64,000 bases of DNA, taken from positions 620,001-684,000 of the forward strand of contig NZ_WQHP01000001.1 of NCBI RefSeq assembly GCF_013035315.1, written 5' to 3'. Below the pieces are notes generated by a model that saw only the letters and a program-made list of their open reading frames with translations, was not told the DNA's origin and searched no databases. Source of the stretch: Ruegeria arenilitoris (GTDB lineage: Bacteria > Pseudomonadota > Alphaproteobacteria > Rhodobacterales > Rhodobacteraceae). The position numbers and the translations under genes are program-made. Position 1 is the stretch's first letter, and every line of letters starts with the position of its first letter. Positions 1-8,342 of this stretch are shown one piece after another.

Positions 1-343
1 AACCACTACCGCCAATCTCGGGTCGACGGCGGCCGTAAACCAAAGCTCGGACGAAGCCGGCTCATTCCAGGCAAAAGCGGTTTCGCCCAAGATTCCTTCG
101 ACCGCGTCTGTCGCCCGACAGGCGACCATCGACCGGGCGCTCAACCTGCGCAAGCTGAACCTGATCGGGGTATACGGCACCCCCGCCAACCGGCGGGCCT
201 TGGTCCGGTTGCCCAGCGGCCGGTACAAAAAGCTGAAAGTGGGTGACAGGCTGGACGGCGGTAGCGTGATCGCTATTGGCGACAGCGAGTTGCGGTACCA
301 AAAGCGCGGCAAGAACGTGATCTTGAAGATGCCCAGAGGCTAA
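1..343 (+). CDS. hypothetical protein, C-terminal part (5' end outside window)
   Basis: An open frame enters from the left edge (codons begin at base 2) and ends at TAA 341-343, giving the last 113 residues of a protein. The visible part has a Ser/Ala-rich linker followed by a compact basic domain containing NLRKLNLIGVYG and the ending KRGKNVILKMPRG. The run with IGVYG, LVRLPSG, VKVGD-like (KLKVGD) and ELRYQK looks like the small beta-rich C-terminal module found in PilP-like and other Rhodobacterales hypothetical proteins, where glycine-valine-glycine-aspartate turns mark short strands. No function can be assigned. It is convergent with hppD, with a hairpin between them. Confidence 0.6.
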   Translation, partial: TTTANLGSTAAVNQSSDEAGSFQAKAVSPKIPSTASVARQATIDRALNLRKLNLIGVYGTPANRRALVRLPSGRYKKLKVGDRLDGGSVIAIGDSELRYQKRGKNVILKMPRG

Positions 344-344
344 G

Positions 345-380
345 AAAAAAGGCGGCCACGGGGATACCCGCGACCGCCTT
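345..380 (-). terminator. Rho-independent terminator of hppD
   Basis: An imperfect inverted repeat (GGCGG at 351-355 with CCGCC at 374-378, and CGGG with CCCG inside, four-base loop GATA) lies between two convergent genes. The A-run at 345-350 becomes a U-run after the stem on the minus strand, so it mainly suits hppD transcription running leftwards. Confidence 0.55.
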
Positions 381-398
381 CAGGATTAAGTCACAACC

Positions 399-1496
399 TT
401 AAGCCGCTGAAATCTCACCGCTTTCGATCTGCTCGCGCTCGATGGATTCGAACAAGGCCTGAAAGTTCCCTTCGCCAAATCCATCATCGCCTTTGCGTTG
501 GATGAACTCGAAGAAGATCGGGCCGATCACAGTTTTCGAGAAGATCTGCAACAAGATCCGGGTCTCGCCGCCGTCCAGAACCCCTTCTCCATCGATCAGG
601 ATGCCGTGTTTCATCATCCGGTCCAGAGGCTCTTCATGGTCCGCGACGCGATCTCGGGACATTTCATAATAGGACTGGTTCGGACCCGGCATAAATTTAA
701 GGCCCTTCTCGGCAATCGCGTCGGTCGAGGCATAGATGTCCTCGCTGCCCACCGCGATGTGCTGGATGCCTTCACCCTTGTATTTCTTGAGATACGAGAC
801 GATCTGCCCGGTCTCACCGCGATCTTCGTTGATCGGAATACGGATACGACCGCAAGGCGAAGTCAGCGCGCGGCTATAAAGGCCGGTGAACTTGCCCTGA
901 ATGTCAAAGAAGCGGATTTCGCGGAAGTTGAACAGGTCGCCATAGAACTTGAACCACTTGTCCATGTTGCCCTTGTAGACATTGTGGGTCAGGTGATCGA
1001 GGTAGTAGAACCCATCGCCACGCGGCTTGGACTGTTCGGTCCAGGTGAACTCCCGATTGTAGGGCGATGTATCGTAATACTGATCGATGAAATAGATCAG
1101 CGAACCGCCAATACCCTTGATGGCTGGGACATCCATAGTCTTGTCCGCCGCATCATAGGGTTCGGCCCCTTTGGACACCGCATGCTCATAGGCTTTCTGA
1201 GCGTCCACGACACGCCACCCCATAGCGGGCGCACACGGACCATGTTCGGCCACGAACTTGGCAGCATAGCTCTCGGGGTCCGCGTTCAGGATATAGGTGA
1301 CGTCGCCCTGCTGCCACAACTCGACCAAGGGTTTGTCCTTGTGATGGCCGACAAGTTCGAAACCCATTTTGGCGAACAGATCGCGCAACTCCTGGGGTTC
1401 CGGGTGGGCGAACTCGACAAATTCGAACCCATCGGTACCGGCTGGATTTTCGGGGCTGATGACAGATTTCGGGGCGTTGTGCGGGAATGGACCCAT
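399..1496 (-). CDS. hppD: 4-hydroxyphenylpyruvate dioxygenase
   Basis: This non-haem Fe(II) enzyme turns 4-hydroxyphenylpyruvate into homogentisate, the committed step of tyrosine and phenylalanine breakdown, in the cytoplasm. It has 365 residues and two vicinal-oxygen-chelate domains. The iron ligands are visible as His168 (DHLTHNV), His246 (IQHIAVG) and Glu330 (FFEFIQRKGDDGFGEGNF). These match the known His/His/Glu triad in order and spacing. The frame extends 37 codons upstream, but ATG 1496 is chosen because it opens the family-typical MGPFPHNAPK and has AAGGAGA just upstream. The divergent Lrp-type gene at 1643 is the likely local regulator. No homogentisate dioxygenase gene is in view. 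Confidence 0.96.
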   Translation of the reverse strand: MGPFPHNAPKSVISPENPAGTDGFEFVEFAHPEPQELRDLFAKMGFELVGHHKDKPLVELWQQGDVTYILNADPESYAAKFVAEHGPCAPAMGWRVVDAQKAYEHAVSKGAEPYDAADKTMDVPAIKGIGGSLIYFIDQYYDTSPYNREFTWTEQSKPRGDGFYYLDHLTHNVYKGNMDKWFKFYGDLFNFREIRFFDIQGKFTGLYSRALTSPCGRIRIPINEDRGETGQIVSYLKKYKGEGIQHIAVGSEDIYASTDAIAEKGLKFMPGPNQSYYEMSRDRVADHEEPLDRMMKHGILIDGEGVLDGGETRILLQIFSKTVIGPIFFEFIQRKGDDGFGEGNFQALFESIEREQIESGEISAA

Positions 1497-1642
1497 GGCG
1501 CGTCTCCTTAAAAACAGGAATTTCTTTGCTGATTCCAAAATACGCCTTAACCAGTGCTGTTTCTGCGCATTGTTTTCGTGTAAACTATGCTCACACGCGC
1601 AAATCACGCATGCTTTAGGGATTTTTCAAGGAAACTCCGCAT
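1497..1642. promoter_or_regulatory. divergent hppD / Lrp-type regulator promoter region
   Basis: This 146-base, relatively AT-rich gap separates the divergent starts of hppD and the Lrp-type gene and must carry both promoters. GCGCATTG (near 1567) and CGCGCAAATCACGC (near 1596) are possible half-sites for the regulator, but I could not settle an operator. No ORF was seen here. Confidence 0.4.
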
Positions 1643-2098
1643 ATGCTGGATTCCACTGACACGCGGCTGTTGTCGGCCTTGCAAAAAGACGCACACCTGA
1701 CCGCGCACCAATTGGGCGAGATGCTGAACCTGTCCCCAAGTCAGGCCGGGCGGCGGCGTCAGCGGCTTGAGGCCGAAGGCTTCATCACCGGGTATGCCGC
1801 GCGACTGGATCCGCTGAAGCTGGGTCTGCAAGTACAAGGCTTCATCCAGGTCCATCTGGGCACCCACGGACCCGAACAGTCCGAAAGTTTTGCGCGCATG
1901 GTCGACACCCGCCCCGAGATCACCAGCGCCTGGACGATGACCGGAGAGGCAGATTACCTGCTGCATGTCTATTGCGACGATCTTTCCGCCCTCAATCGCT
2001 TGCTTCACCAGGTGATACTGCCGCATCCTGCAGTGGCCCGGGTCCAAAGCCAGATCGTGATGGACCAACTGAAACGCGACGCGCCCCTACCTACCTGA
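1643..2098 (+). CDS. Lrp/AsnC family transcriptional regulator
   Basis: The 151-residue protein has the Lrp layout: an N-terminal winged helix-turn-helix (about residues 3-62, with the recognition helix in SPSQAGRRRQRLEAEG) and a C-terminal RAM/ligand-binding domain (about 68-145) with MTGEADYLLHVYCDD. Such proteins form octamers or dimers and respond to amino acids. It lies divergent from hppD with 146 bases between them, so control of tyrosine catabolism is a reasonable inference. AAGGAA lies upstream of ATG 1643. The Kef-type gene follows after 19 bases and may be cotranscribed. Confidence 0.9.
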   Translation: MLDSTDTRLLSALQKDAHLTAHQLGEMLNLSPSQAGRRRQRLEAEGFITGYAARLDPLKLGLQVQGFIQVHLGTHGPEQSESFARMVDTRPEITSAWTMTGEADYLLHVYCDDLSALNRLLHQVILPHPAVARVQSQIVMDQLKRDAPLPT

Positions 2099-2117
2099 GC
2101 GTACCGAGAGGACAAAC

Positions 2118-4001
2118 ATGGACGATTTCCTTTACCAGGCTTCGATCTATCTGGCTGCCGCCGTGATCGCTGTGCCCTTATCGGCGCGTCTGGGGTTGGG
2201 ATCGGTGCTGGGCTATCTGGCTGCCGGTATCATCATTGGCCCTGTTTTTGGTTTGGTCGGAGCAGAAACTGAAAGCCTGCAGCATGTAGCCGAATTTGGC
2301 GTGGTCATGATGCTGTTTTTGATCGGGCTTGAGCTTGAGCCGCGCGCCCTGTGGGATATGCGGGACCGACTTTTGGGATTGGGCGGCTTGCAGGTGCTGC
2401 TATCCACTGCGGTCATCGCCGCGGTCGCCATTTACGCAAATCACCCCTGGTCGGTCGCCTTGGCGGTCGGATTGACCCTGTCACTGTCTTCGACCGCGAT
2501 TGTGTTGCAGACCCTATCGGAAAAGGGGCTGATGCAGACAAATGGCGGCAGGGCCACGTTCTCGGTGCTGCTAACGCAGGACATCGCTGTCATTCCCATT
2601 CTGGCACTGTTGCCCTTGCTGGCGTTGCCCGCCATCCCTCATATCGAAAGCGATGGCTCTATCGATCGCGGCACCGATGCCGCCCATCACGACGCCGCGC
2701 ATCACAGTCTGTCTCTGGTCGAGGGCCTGCCTGGCTGGGCCGTAACACTGGTTACCATTGGCGCAATAGCCTTTGTCATTCTGGCCGGCATCTATCTGAC
2801 GCGCCCGCTGTTCCGGTTTATCCATGCCACCCGTCTGCGCGAGATGTATACCGCGCTGGCGCTGATGATCGTTGTAGGTATTTCCTTCCTGATGACCCTT
2901 GTGGGCCTGTCCCCGGCCTTGGGCGCGTTTCTTGCGGGTGTTGTTCTGGCCAGCTCGGAATTCCGGCACGAGATGGAAAGCGATCTTGAGCCATTCAAGG
3001 GCCTGTTTCTTGGCCTGTTTTTCATCACGGTCGGTGCCGGGATAGATGTTGGATACTTCTTCAACGACCCGCTTGATCTGATTGGCCTGGCGCTTTTGGT
3101 GATCCTGGCCAAAGGGATTATCCTGTTTCTGGTCGGTCGCGCCTTCAAGCTGCGCGGGCGCGACCACTGGCTGTTCACGTTGGGGCTGGCACAAGCCGGT
3201 GAGTTCGGTTTTGTCCTGCTAGCCTTTTCCACGCAGCAGAACGTCATCCCGCCCGATCTTTCACAGAAACTGTTGATGATCATCGCGCTGACGATGCTGA
3301 TCACTCCGCTTCTGTTCATCATCTATGATCTGCTCTCGCGTCGCATGGGCGATGGCACGCCGCAGGCCGAACCTGATGAGATCGACGAAAAAGGCCCTGT
3401 CATCATCGCCGGCATCGGGCGCTTTGGTCAGATCGTGAACCGTCTGGTGCGTGCCAGCGGGTTCAAGACCGTGGTGCTGGATCACGATATCGACACGATC
3501 CAACTGATGCGCCGTTTCGGGGTCAAAGGCTTTTTAGGGGATCCCACGCGCCCGGAACTGCTGCGGGCAGCCGGGATCGAAAAAGCCTCTGTCCTGGTCG
3601 CGGCAATGGACGATCCCAAACAGGTCACGCGACTGGTCGGCTATGCCCGCCGCCAGCGCCCGGATTTGCATATCGTGGCCCGCGCACGCGACCGGACCCA
3701 TGTGTACGAACTCTACCAAGCCGGAGCTGATGATATTGTCCGCGAGATGTTTGACGGTTCACTGCGTGCGGGTCGGTATGTGCTGGAAAATATTGGCCTC
3801 AGCGAATACGAAGCCGCGCAGGCCGAGCAAACCTTCTACCACCATGACCGGACAGCTGTCCGCGATCTGGCCGAGCTGTGGATTCCCGGAATGCCGACCG
3901 CTGAAAACAAGAAATACATCGAACGGGCGCAGGCGCTTGAAAAAGACCTCGAGACCGAACTGTTAGAACTGGCCGAGAAGCACGCCAAGAAATCGGCCTG
4001 A
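2118..4001 (+). CDS. Kef-type (CPA2) monovalent cation:proton antiporter with RCK domain
   Basis: The 627-residue inner-membrane protein has about 12 hydrophobic segments (residues 5-405) followed by a cytoplasmic RCK/TrkA-N nucleotide-binding domain starting at IIAGIGRFGQ (about 429-438, a Rossmann glycine motif). The transport core keeps the CPA2 motif LLTQDIAVIP (Gln154-Asp155) and the helix GLSPALGAFLAGVVL. Family members export K+ or Na+ in exchange for protons, and KefB/KefC are gated by glutathione adducts; whether this one is cannot be seen. A His-rich extramembrane loop (His190, 191, 195, 196) is unusual. It sits 19 bases after the Lrp-type gene. Confidence 0.92.
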   Translation: MDDFLYQASIYLAAAVIAVPLSARLGLGSVLGYLAAGIIIGPVFGLVGAETESLQHVAEFGVVMMLFLIGLELEPRALWDMRDRLLGLGGLQVLLSTAVIAAVAIYANHPWSVALAVGLTLSLSSTAIVLQTLSEKGLMQTNGGRATFSVLLTQDIAVIPILALLPLLALPAIPHIESDGSIDRGTDAAHHDAAHHSLSLVEGLPGWAVTLVTIGAIAFVILAGIYLTRPLFRFIHATRLREMYTALALMIVVGISFLMTLVGLSPALGAFLAGVVLASSEFRHEMESDLEPFKGLFLGLFFITVGAGIDVGYFFNDPLDLIGLALLVILAKGIILFLVGRAFKLRGRDHWLFTLGLAQAGEFGFVLLAFSTQQNVIPPDLSQKLLMIIALTMLITPLLFIIYDLLSRRMGDGTPQAEPDEIDEKGPVIIAGIGRFGQIVNRLVRASGFKTVVLDHDIDTIQLMRRFGVKGFLGDPTRPELLRAAGIEKASVLVAAMDDPKQVTRLVGYARRQRPDLHIVARARDRTHVYELYQAGADDIVREMFDGSLRAGRYVLENIGLSEYEAAQAEQTFYHHDRTAVRDLAELWIPGMPTAENKKYIERAQALEKDLETELLELAEKHAKKSA

Positions 4002-4027
4002 CCTTGAACGGTCAGGCCTTGACCGTT
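3995..4027. terminator. two overlapping hairpins between Kef-type gene and cobT
   Basis: Two perfect inverted repeats share a middle segment. One pairs GGCCTGACC (3995-4003) with GGTCAGGCC (4010-4018) and spans the antiporter stop codon. The other pairs AACGGTCA (4007-4014) with TGACCGTT (4020-4027) and reaches the cobT stop. They cannot form together in one transcript. They lie between convergent genes, so a two-way terminator is the simplest reading, although a good U-run is missing. Confidence 0.5.
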
Positions 4028-5040
4028 TAGCCGTCAGACACGCCTGCTTCGGCGAAGGTTGCCATGCCGGAATGGCAGGCCACTGCGCTTTTCAAGATAT
4101 TGATCGCCAGCGCGCCGCCCGAACCTTCGCCCAGACGCAACCCAAGGCTCAGCAGGGGCTCTTTGCCAAGCTTGGCCAACACTGCCCCATGCGCGCCTTC
4201 GGCGCTTTGGTGACCGGCCACGGCATGATCCAAGGCACCTTTGGACACATCCGCCAAACAGGCCGCAGCTGCCGAGCAAATAAAGCCGTCCAGAATGACC
4301 GGAATGCGCAGGGTACGCGCAGCAGCAATGGCCCCGGCCATGGCCGCGATCTCGCGCCCTCCCAGACGGCGCAGGATTTCCAGCCCGTCGCCGGATCCGA
4401 CATGCTGCGCCACCCCTTCGGCTACGACGCGCGTCTTGTTGACCAACCCGGCATCATCTACGCCGGTGCCCCGCCCTGTCCATTCGGCCGCCTCGCCGCC
4501 GAACAAGGCACAAGCGATGGCCGCTGCCGGGGTTGTGTTTCCAATACCCATCTCACCCACGACCAGCAGGTCAGCCTTGGGATCCACGGCGTTCCAGCCG
4601 ACGCGCAGCGCCGAAAGCAGTTCATCTTCGGTCATGGCTGGACCCGCAGTGAAATCTGCAGTCGGTCGGTCTAACTCAAGCGCATGCACATCCATGGTCG
4701 CGCCTGCGGCCTTGGCCAACTGGTTGATGGCCGCACCGCCGTGCTCAAAGTTCATGACCATCTGAACAGTCACTTCGGGCGGAAAGGCCGAAACGCCCTG
4801 TGCTGTAACGCCATGGTTTCCGGCAAATACGATAACCTGGGGGGCTGCGATCTGCGGCCGTGCGTCCCCACGCCAGCCCGCATACCAAATCGCCAGATCC
4901 TCAAGCCGACCCAAAGCGCCGGGGGGTTTGGTCAGTTGGCCGTTGCGATCGGCGGCACCTTGCAGTGCGTCACCATCCGGCGCCGGAGCATTTGTCAGGG
5001 CCTCGCGAAGGGTGTTCAGGTCATTTAGTTCGGGCAGCAT
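4027..5040 (-). CDS. cobT: nicotinate-nucleotide--dimethylbenzimidazole phosphoribosyltransferase
   Basis: This cytoplasmic enzyme transfers phosphoribose from nicotinate mononucleotide to 5,6-dimethylbenzimidazole, making alpha-ribazole phosphate for the lower ligand of cobalamin. It has 337 residues, normal for CobT. Signature segments are [15 protein letters not shown] near the N-terminus, [31 protein letters not shown] and the C-terminal [12 protein letters not shown] with the family's catalytic glutamate. The frame is open further upstream, but ATG 5040 ([15 protein letters not shown]) fits the family start. It is divergent from cobS with only 79 bases between starts, so the two are probably controlled together. 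Confidence 0.95.
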   Translation of the reverse strand: MLPELNDLNTLREALTNAPAPDGDALQGAADRNGQLTKPPGALGRLEDLAIWYAGWRGDARPQIAAPQVIVFAGNHGVTAQGVSAFPPEVTVQMVMNFEHGGAAINQLAKAAGATMDVHALELDRPTADFTAGPAMTEDELLSALRVGWNAVDPKADLLVVGEMGIGNTTPAAAIACALFGGEAAEWTGRGTGVDDAGLVNKTRVVAEGVAQHVGSGDGLEILRRLGGREIAAMAGAIAAARTLRIPVILDGFICSAAAACLADVSKGALDHAVAGHQSAEGAHGAVLAKLGKEPLLSLGLRLGEGSGGALAINILKSAVACHSGMATFAEAGVSDG

Positions 5041-5119
5041 CCAAAGCCTCGTTGCATCAGAGTGGTCCTGTGTGTTTAACCGAAGCGTCCGATCCAACAA
5101 GACCCGGAAAGGCGCGGGA

Positions 5120-5884
5120 GTGAACAAAAACGACAACAAACCCTTTTCCCAGTGGGATTTTCCGCTGTCGCTGGTGCTGTTGACGCGACTGCCGATACCG
5201 CGCCTGCCCGATCACGTCTTCGCAAGACAAGCGAATGCGGCCTGGGCCTTCCCTCTGGTCGGGCTGGTCGTTGGCCTACTGGCCTGTGGGTTTGGCTGGG
5301 TCTCCACCGCTTCTGAGCTGCCATCGCTGGCCAGTGCGGTGATCGTGGTTGCAGTCCTGATCATGACGACGGGCGCAATGCACGAAGACGGGCTGGCGGA
5401 CACGGTCGATGGGTTTTGGGGTGGCTTTACCCGGGAACGACGGCTGGAAATCATGAAGGACAGCCATATCGGTGCCTATGGTGTTTTGACGCTGATCCTG
5501 ACCCAGCTGCTGCGCGTCACCTTGATCGCGGCGCTTCTGTCAGCAGACCAATTCGCGGGCATTCTGGCCGCTTGTGTTGTATCACGCGCATTCATGCCCG
5601 TTCTCATGAGCGCTTTGCCCAATGCCAGACACAGTGGATTGAGCCATTCTGTTGGCGACCCAAAGACAGCCACAGCGGCGATTGGTTTGGGTCTTGCGGT
5701 CGCTTTGTCCCTGCTTTTGATCGGATCCGCCGCACTGACCCCTACTGTGGTCGCCGCTCTGAGCGTCACAGGGCTGGCCCTGATCGCCAAAGCTAAGATC
5801 AATGGACAAACGGGCGACGTGCTAGGGGCATCACAGCAATTGGCGGAACTGGCGTTTCTGATGACTCTGGCGGCAGCGGTTTAA
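5120..5884 (+). CDS. cobS: adenosylcobinamide-GDP ribazoletransferase (cobalamin synthase)
   Basis: This integral membrane enzyme joins adenosylcobinamide-GDP with alpha-ribazole (phosphate), the last step of cobalamin assembly, directly downstream of CobT. From GTG 5120 it has 254 residues, the usual CobS length. The start is chosen because it precedes the family-like [15 protein letters not shown], has GGAAAGG upstream and avoids overlap with cobT. Signatures are [18 protein letters not shown] (acidic, Mg-binding) and [14 protein letters not shown], with several hydrophobic helices after them. Its TAA overlaps the stop of the convergent channel gene through the palindrome TTAA (5881-5884). 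Confidence 0.93.
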   Translation: MNKNDNKPFSQWDFPLSLVLLTRLPIPRLPDHVFARQANAAWAFPLVGLVVGLLACGFGWVSTASELPSLASAVIVVAVLIMTTGAMHEDGLADTVDGFWGGFTRERRLEIMKDSHIGAYGVLTLILTQLLRVTLIAALLSADQFAGILAACVVSRAFMPVLMSALPNARHSGLSHSVGDPKTATAAIGLGLAVALSLLLIGSAALTPTVVAALSVTGLALIAKAKINGQTGDVLGASQQLAELAFLMTLAAAV

Positions 5885-6651
5885 CTCGTTCCGCCGGTTT
5901 CGATCCGCAAGGTTTCTCCGCAGTGTTTGCAGTGCACCGCGTCCGGATCATGCCTGTAAAGCCCACAGTTCGAGCATTTGTGACGTACTTTCTGCGGCAT
6001 GAAGATCGCCTGCGCCAGCCGCACGAACAGCGCTACCCCAACGATCATGATGAACACCGAGAACAACTTGCCCCCCGGCGTGGCCAGCGTGATATCCCCG
6101 AACCCCGTTGTGGTCAGCGTCGCCATGGTGAAATAGAGCGCATCGATGTACGCGTGTGGGCTGTTTTCAGGAATGAAAAACACCAATACGGCGGTCGATG
6201 TGGCGAAGACAAAAACCAGCAGATTGATTGCTGCGATTACCGCGTCTTCATGCGTCCGAAAAAAGTGACTGTCGCGCCGCAAGTCTCTGAGCAAATGGTA
6301 AGAATGGATCAAGCGCAATGCGCGCAATATTCGCAGGAACGCCAGGTTCCAGGGCAGGAACAGATCGACCACCAGAGAGACGATGACGACAATATCCGCA
6401 AGCGTGTAAATCTGACGCAAGAGTTTCCAACGGTCCTTCGCAATCCACAGCCGGGCTGAAAAATCCAGCACGATGAAAAAGCCGATGATCAGGCTGGCGA
6501 CGGTAAACGCCGGGCCGTGTGCTCCGTTTGCGGTCGAGACAAAGAAGATGATCGTGATCGCGTCAAACAGGATCAGCAGATAGCGGAACCAAACCGAAAT
6601 CGGGTCGTGTCCGATATACAGATACTTTACGGTTTGCTTTATGTTCGCCAT
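5881..6651 (-). CDS. voltage-gated-type potassium channel with C-terminal zinc ribbon
   Basis: The 256-residue inner-membrane protein has the six-helix plan of ion-transport-family channels. A basic S4-like helix lies at about residues 105-126 (FLRILRALRLIHSYHLLRDL), followed by a pore loop with the K+ selectivity filter TLTTTGFGD (178-186) and a final helix to about 215. After the pore comes a short cytoplasmic tail with four cysteines (226, 229, 241, 244) in CSNCG...CKHCG spacing, a rubredoxin/zinc-ribbon-like knuckle. Small bacterial channels usually end soon after the last helix, so the metal-binding tail suggests metal- or redox-sensitive gating (inference). It is convergent with cobS. 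Confidence 0.9.
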   Translation of the reverse strand: MANIKQTVKYLYIGHDPISVWFRYLLILFDAITIIFFVSTANGAHGPAFTVASLIIGFFIVLDFSARLWIAKDRWKLLRQIYTLADIVVIVSLVVDLFLPWNLAFLRILRALRLIHSYHLLRDLRRDSHFFRTHEDAVIAAINLLVFVFATSTAVLVFFIPENSPHAYIDALYFTMATLTTTGFGDITLATPGGKLFSVFIMIVGVALFVRLAQAIFMPQKVRHKCSNCGLYRHDPDAVHCKHCGETLRIETGGTS

Positions 6652-6715
6652 CTACATGCCTCTTGCTATTGGGAAATTAGCCGCAAAGAGGTCATTCACC
6701 AAGCCCATGCAAATG

Positions 6716-6743
6716 AAAAAGCCGCCCCCTTACAGGAGCGGCT
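6716..6743 (-). terminator. Rho-independent terminator after carD
   Basis: Read on the minus strand, AGCCGCTCC (6743-6735) pairs with GGGGGCGGCT-like bases (6728-6720) around a six-base loop, and a run of U follows (6720-6716). It lies 23 bases after the carD stop codon. Confidence 0.8.
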
Positions 6744-6765
6744 CTTAAAGCGGACTAGTTTTGGA

Positions 6766-7281
6766 TCAGGCTGCGGCTGCGCGCGAGGTCAGAACCTCAT
6801 CTACCTGCTTGGCGGCCGACACCTCGCCCGCGCCAGAAACAGCTGCAACTTCGCGGGTCAGACGTTCCAGCGCAGCTTCGTACAGCTGACGCTCGGAATA
6901 GCTTTGCTCGCGCTGATCATCGGTGCGGTGCAGGTCGCGCACAACTTCGGCGATCGAGATCAGGTCGCCCGAGTTGATCTTTTGCTCATATTCCTGAGCC
7001 CGACGCGACCACATGGCGCGTTTCACCTTGGCTTTGCCCTTCAGCGTCTTCATTGCCTGACTGATAACGTCGGGCGAGCTGAGCGAACGCAGACCGGATT
7101 CGGTGACTTTGTTGGTCGGCACACGCAGGGTCATCTTGTCTTTTTCAAAAGAAATGACGAACAGCTCGAGCGAGTATCCCGCGACTTCCTGCTCTTCGAT
7201 CGAGATGATCTGGCCCACACCATGGGCGGGGTAGACAACGTAATCGTTCGGGCGGAACTCAAGCTTTTTCGACTTAGACAT
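6766..7281 (-). CDS. carD: CarD family transcription factor
   Basis: The 171-residue protein begins with the CarD/TRCF RNA-polymerase-interaction domain (about residues 8-65: FRPNDYVVYPAHGVGQI, then LRVPTNKV) followed by a helical DNA-contacting part (about 75-155: MWSRRAQEYEQKINSGD). CarD-type factors bind the RNA polymerase beta subunit and stabilise open complexes at many promoters, rRNA promoters in particular; in Rhodobacter they compensate for weak -10/-7 elements. It follows fdxA on the same strand after a 284-base gap that must hold its own promoter, and has a terminator behind it. AAGGATG precedes the start. Confidence 0.94.
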   Translation of the reverse strand: MSKSKKLEFRPNDYVVYPAHGVGQIISIEEQEVAGYSLELFVISFEKDKMTLRVPTNKVTESGLRSLSSPDVISQAMKTLKGKAKVKRAMWSRRAQEYEQKINSGDLISIAEVVRDLHRTDDQREQSYSERQLYEAALERLTREVAAVSGAGEVSAAKQVDEVLTSRAAAA

Positions 7282-7565
7282 ACAGGTTCATCCTTGGTTA
7301 TCGAGCGAGGCACAGACAACAAAACGACCCACCCCGCGCCACGCTACGGCCCGGTCAGGCGATACGATTGTCAAAAATTCAGAACTCCAAAGCGTGCATA
7401 CTTACGGAGTACATCCCCATCTCATTCATCATTCAGCTATCGAGTATATCACAAAATTGCGACGCCCGAAAGGCTTGCACCCGGCCGAACCGGGAAACCT
7501 GTCTTTTTTCAGACAGATACAGCATATGCGAGCGATTAAACCGACAGGTTCAATACGCGAATCGC

Positions 7566-7904
7566 TTAGCCACCTTCACCGGGGGCTTCCGAGAAATACT
7601 TCTCCATCTTGCCCTCTTCGCCATCGCGTTCTTCGGCCTCGGGCAGCGGGTCTTTCTTGGTCACGATCACCGGCCAGAGTTCCGAGTATTTGCGGTTGAA
7701 CTCAACCCATGGCTCCATACCAGGCTCGGTGTCAGGACGGATGGCGTCCGCCGGGCATTCAGGTTCACAAACGCCGCAATCGATGCATTCGTCGGGGTGA
7801 ATGACCAGTGTGTTCTCACCTTCGTAAAAACAGTCCACCGGGCACACTTCGACGCAGTCGGTAAATTTGCAGCCAATGCAGTTCTCGGTGACGACATAGG
7901 TCAT
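7566..7904 (-). CDS. fdxA: 7Fe ferredoxin (FdxA type)
   Basis: This 112-residue soluble electron carrier has the cysteine pattern of Azotobacter-type seven-iron ferredoxins. Cys9, 17 and 50 would hold a [3Fe-4S] cluster, and Cys21, 40, 43 and 46 a [4Fe-4S] cluster, with extra Cys12 and Cys25 as in the family. The N-terminus [20 protein letters not shown] is diagnostic. The electron partner is unknown. It lies 66 bases behind the S4 protein gene on the same strand and ahead of carD, a neighbourhood typical of Rhodobacterales. A weak hairpin (CTGTCT/AGACAG, 7499-7516) lies beyond the stop. Confidence 0.95.
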   Translation of the reverse strand: MTYVVTENCIGCKFTDCVEVCPVDCFYEGENTLVIHPDECIDCGVCEPECPADAIRPDTEPGMEPWVEFNRKYSELWPVIVTKKDPLPEAEERDGEEGKMEKYFSEAPGEGG

Positions 7905-7970
7905 TGTTGGATTCCCATTCTCGGTTTGGGCGTTTAGCTAATTCAGTCTGGCCTTCTCTTCAAGATAGGA

Positions 7971-8336
7971 TCAACCATCCTGAGAGCGAGAAAGATCAAG
8001 TGCGCGCCGATCTTTCTTAGTTGGACGACCTTTTCCCTCGAATCCCGGATTCTTGGGAGGCGCGTCCTTTTTCTCGGTCAAATCCGCGAATAGTGTTTGC
8101 GCTTCGGTCGCCGGACCGCGCCGCTCCCCCAGTGCTTCGACCCGCACAACGCGTACAAGCCGCCCCTGAGGGAACGTCAGAACGTCACCGGGCCCCACGG
8201 CCTGAGCCGGTTTCAGAACCCGGTTTCCGTTCAAACGCACATGGCCGCCGCTGACCTGCTTGGCGGCGAGGCTACGGGTCTTGAAGAACCGCGCCTGCCA
8301 CAACCACTTGTCGATCCGCAGCTTGGCGTCAGCCAT
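7971..8336 (-). CDS. S4-domain RNA-binding protein (Hsp15-like)
   Basis: The 121-residue protein starts with an S4 RNA-binding fold (about residues 6-65: LRIDKWLWQARFFKTRSLAA, GGHVRLNG, VGPGDVLTF). A Lys/Arg-rich tail (KKDAPPKNPGFEGKGRPTKKDRRALD) follows. This matches Hsp15/RNA-binding S4 proteins, which in E. coli bind stalled 50S subunits carrying nascent chains and help recycle them. Its start lies six bases after the stop of the Suv3-like helicase, so the two are almost certainly cotranscribed, linking both to RNA handling. Confidence 0.9.
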   Translation of the reverse strand: MADAKLRIDKWLWQARFFKTRSLAAKQVSGGHVRLNGNRVLKPAQAVGPGDVLTFPQGRLVRVVRVEALGERRGPATEAQTLFADLTEKKDAPPKNPGFEGKGRPTKKDRRALDLSRSQDG

Positions 8337-8342
8337 GCGCGA

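Noticed and set aside
498..1511. Long plus-strand ORF (337 codons) opposite hppD, and similar long ORFs opposite pepF (13262-14377), ppdK (51001-52965) and the multicopper oxidase (48540-49961)
   Set aside because: Each lies fully antisense to a clearly homologous gene, shows no domain motif and has the Arg/His/Gln-rich composition typical of shadow frames in GC-rich DNA.
1497..1607. Upstream extension of hppD (37 extra codons to 1607)
   Set aside because: The added residues (MICACEHSLHEN...) lie in the divergent promoter region, are not like other HppD N-termini, and a good ribosome-binding site precedes ATG 1496.
4007..4027. Kef/cobT overlapping hairpins as a riboswitch
   Set aside because: They lie at gene ends, not in a leader, and no downstream gene in the same direction depends on them.
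5041..5119. Cobalamin riboswitch between cobT and cobS
   Set aside because: The 79-base gap is too short for the element and no B12-box-like sequence was seen.
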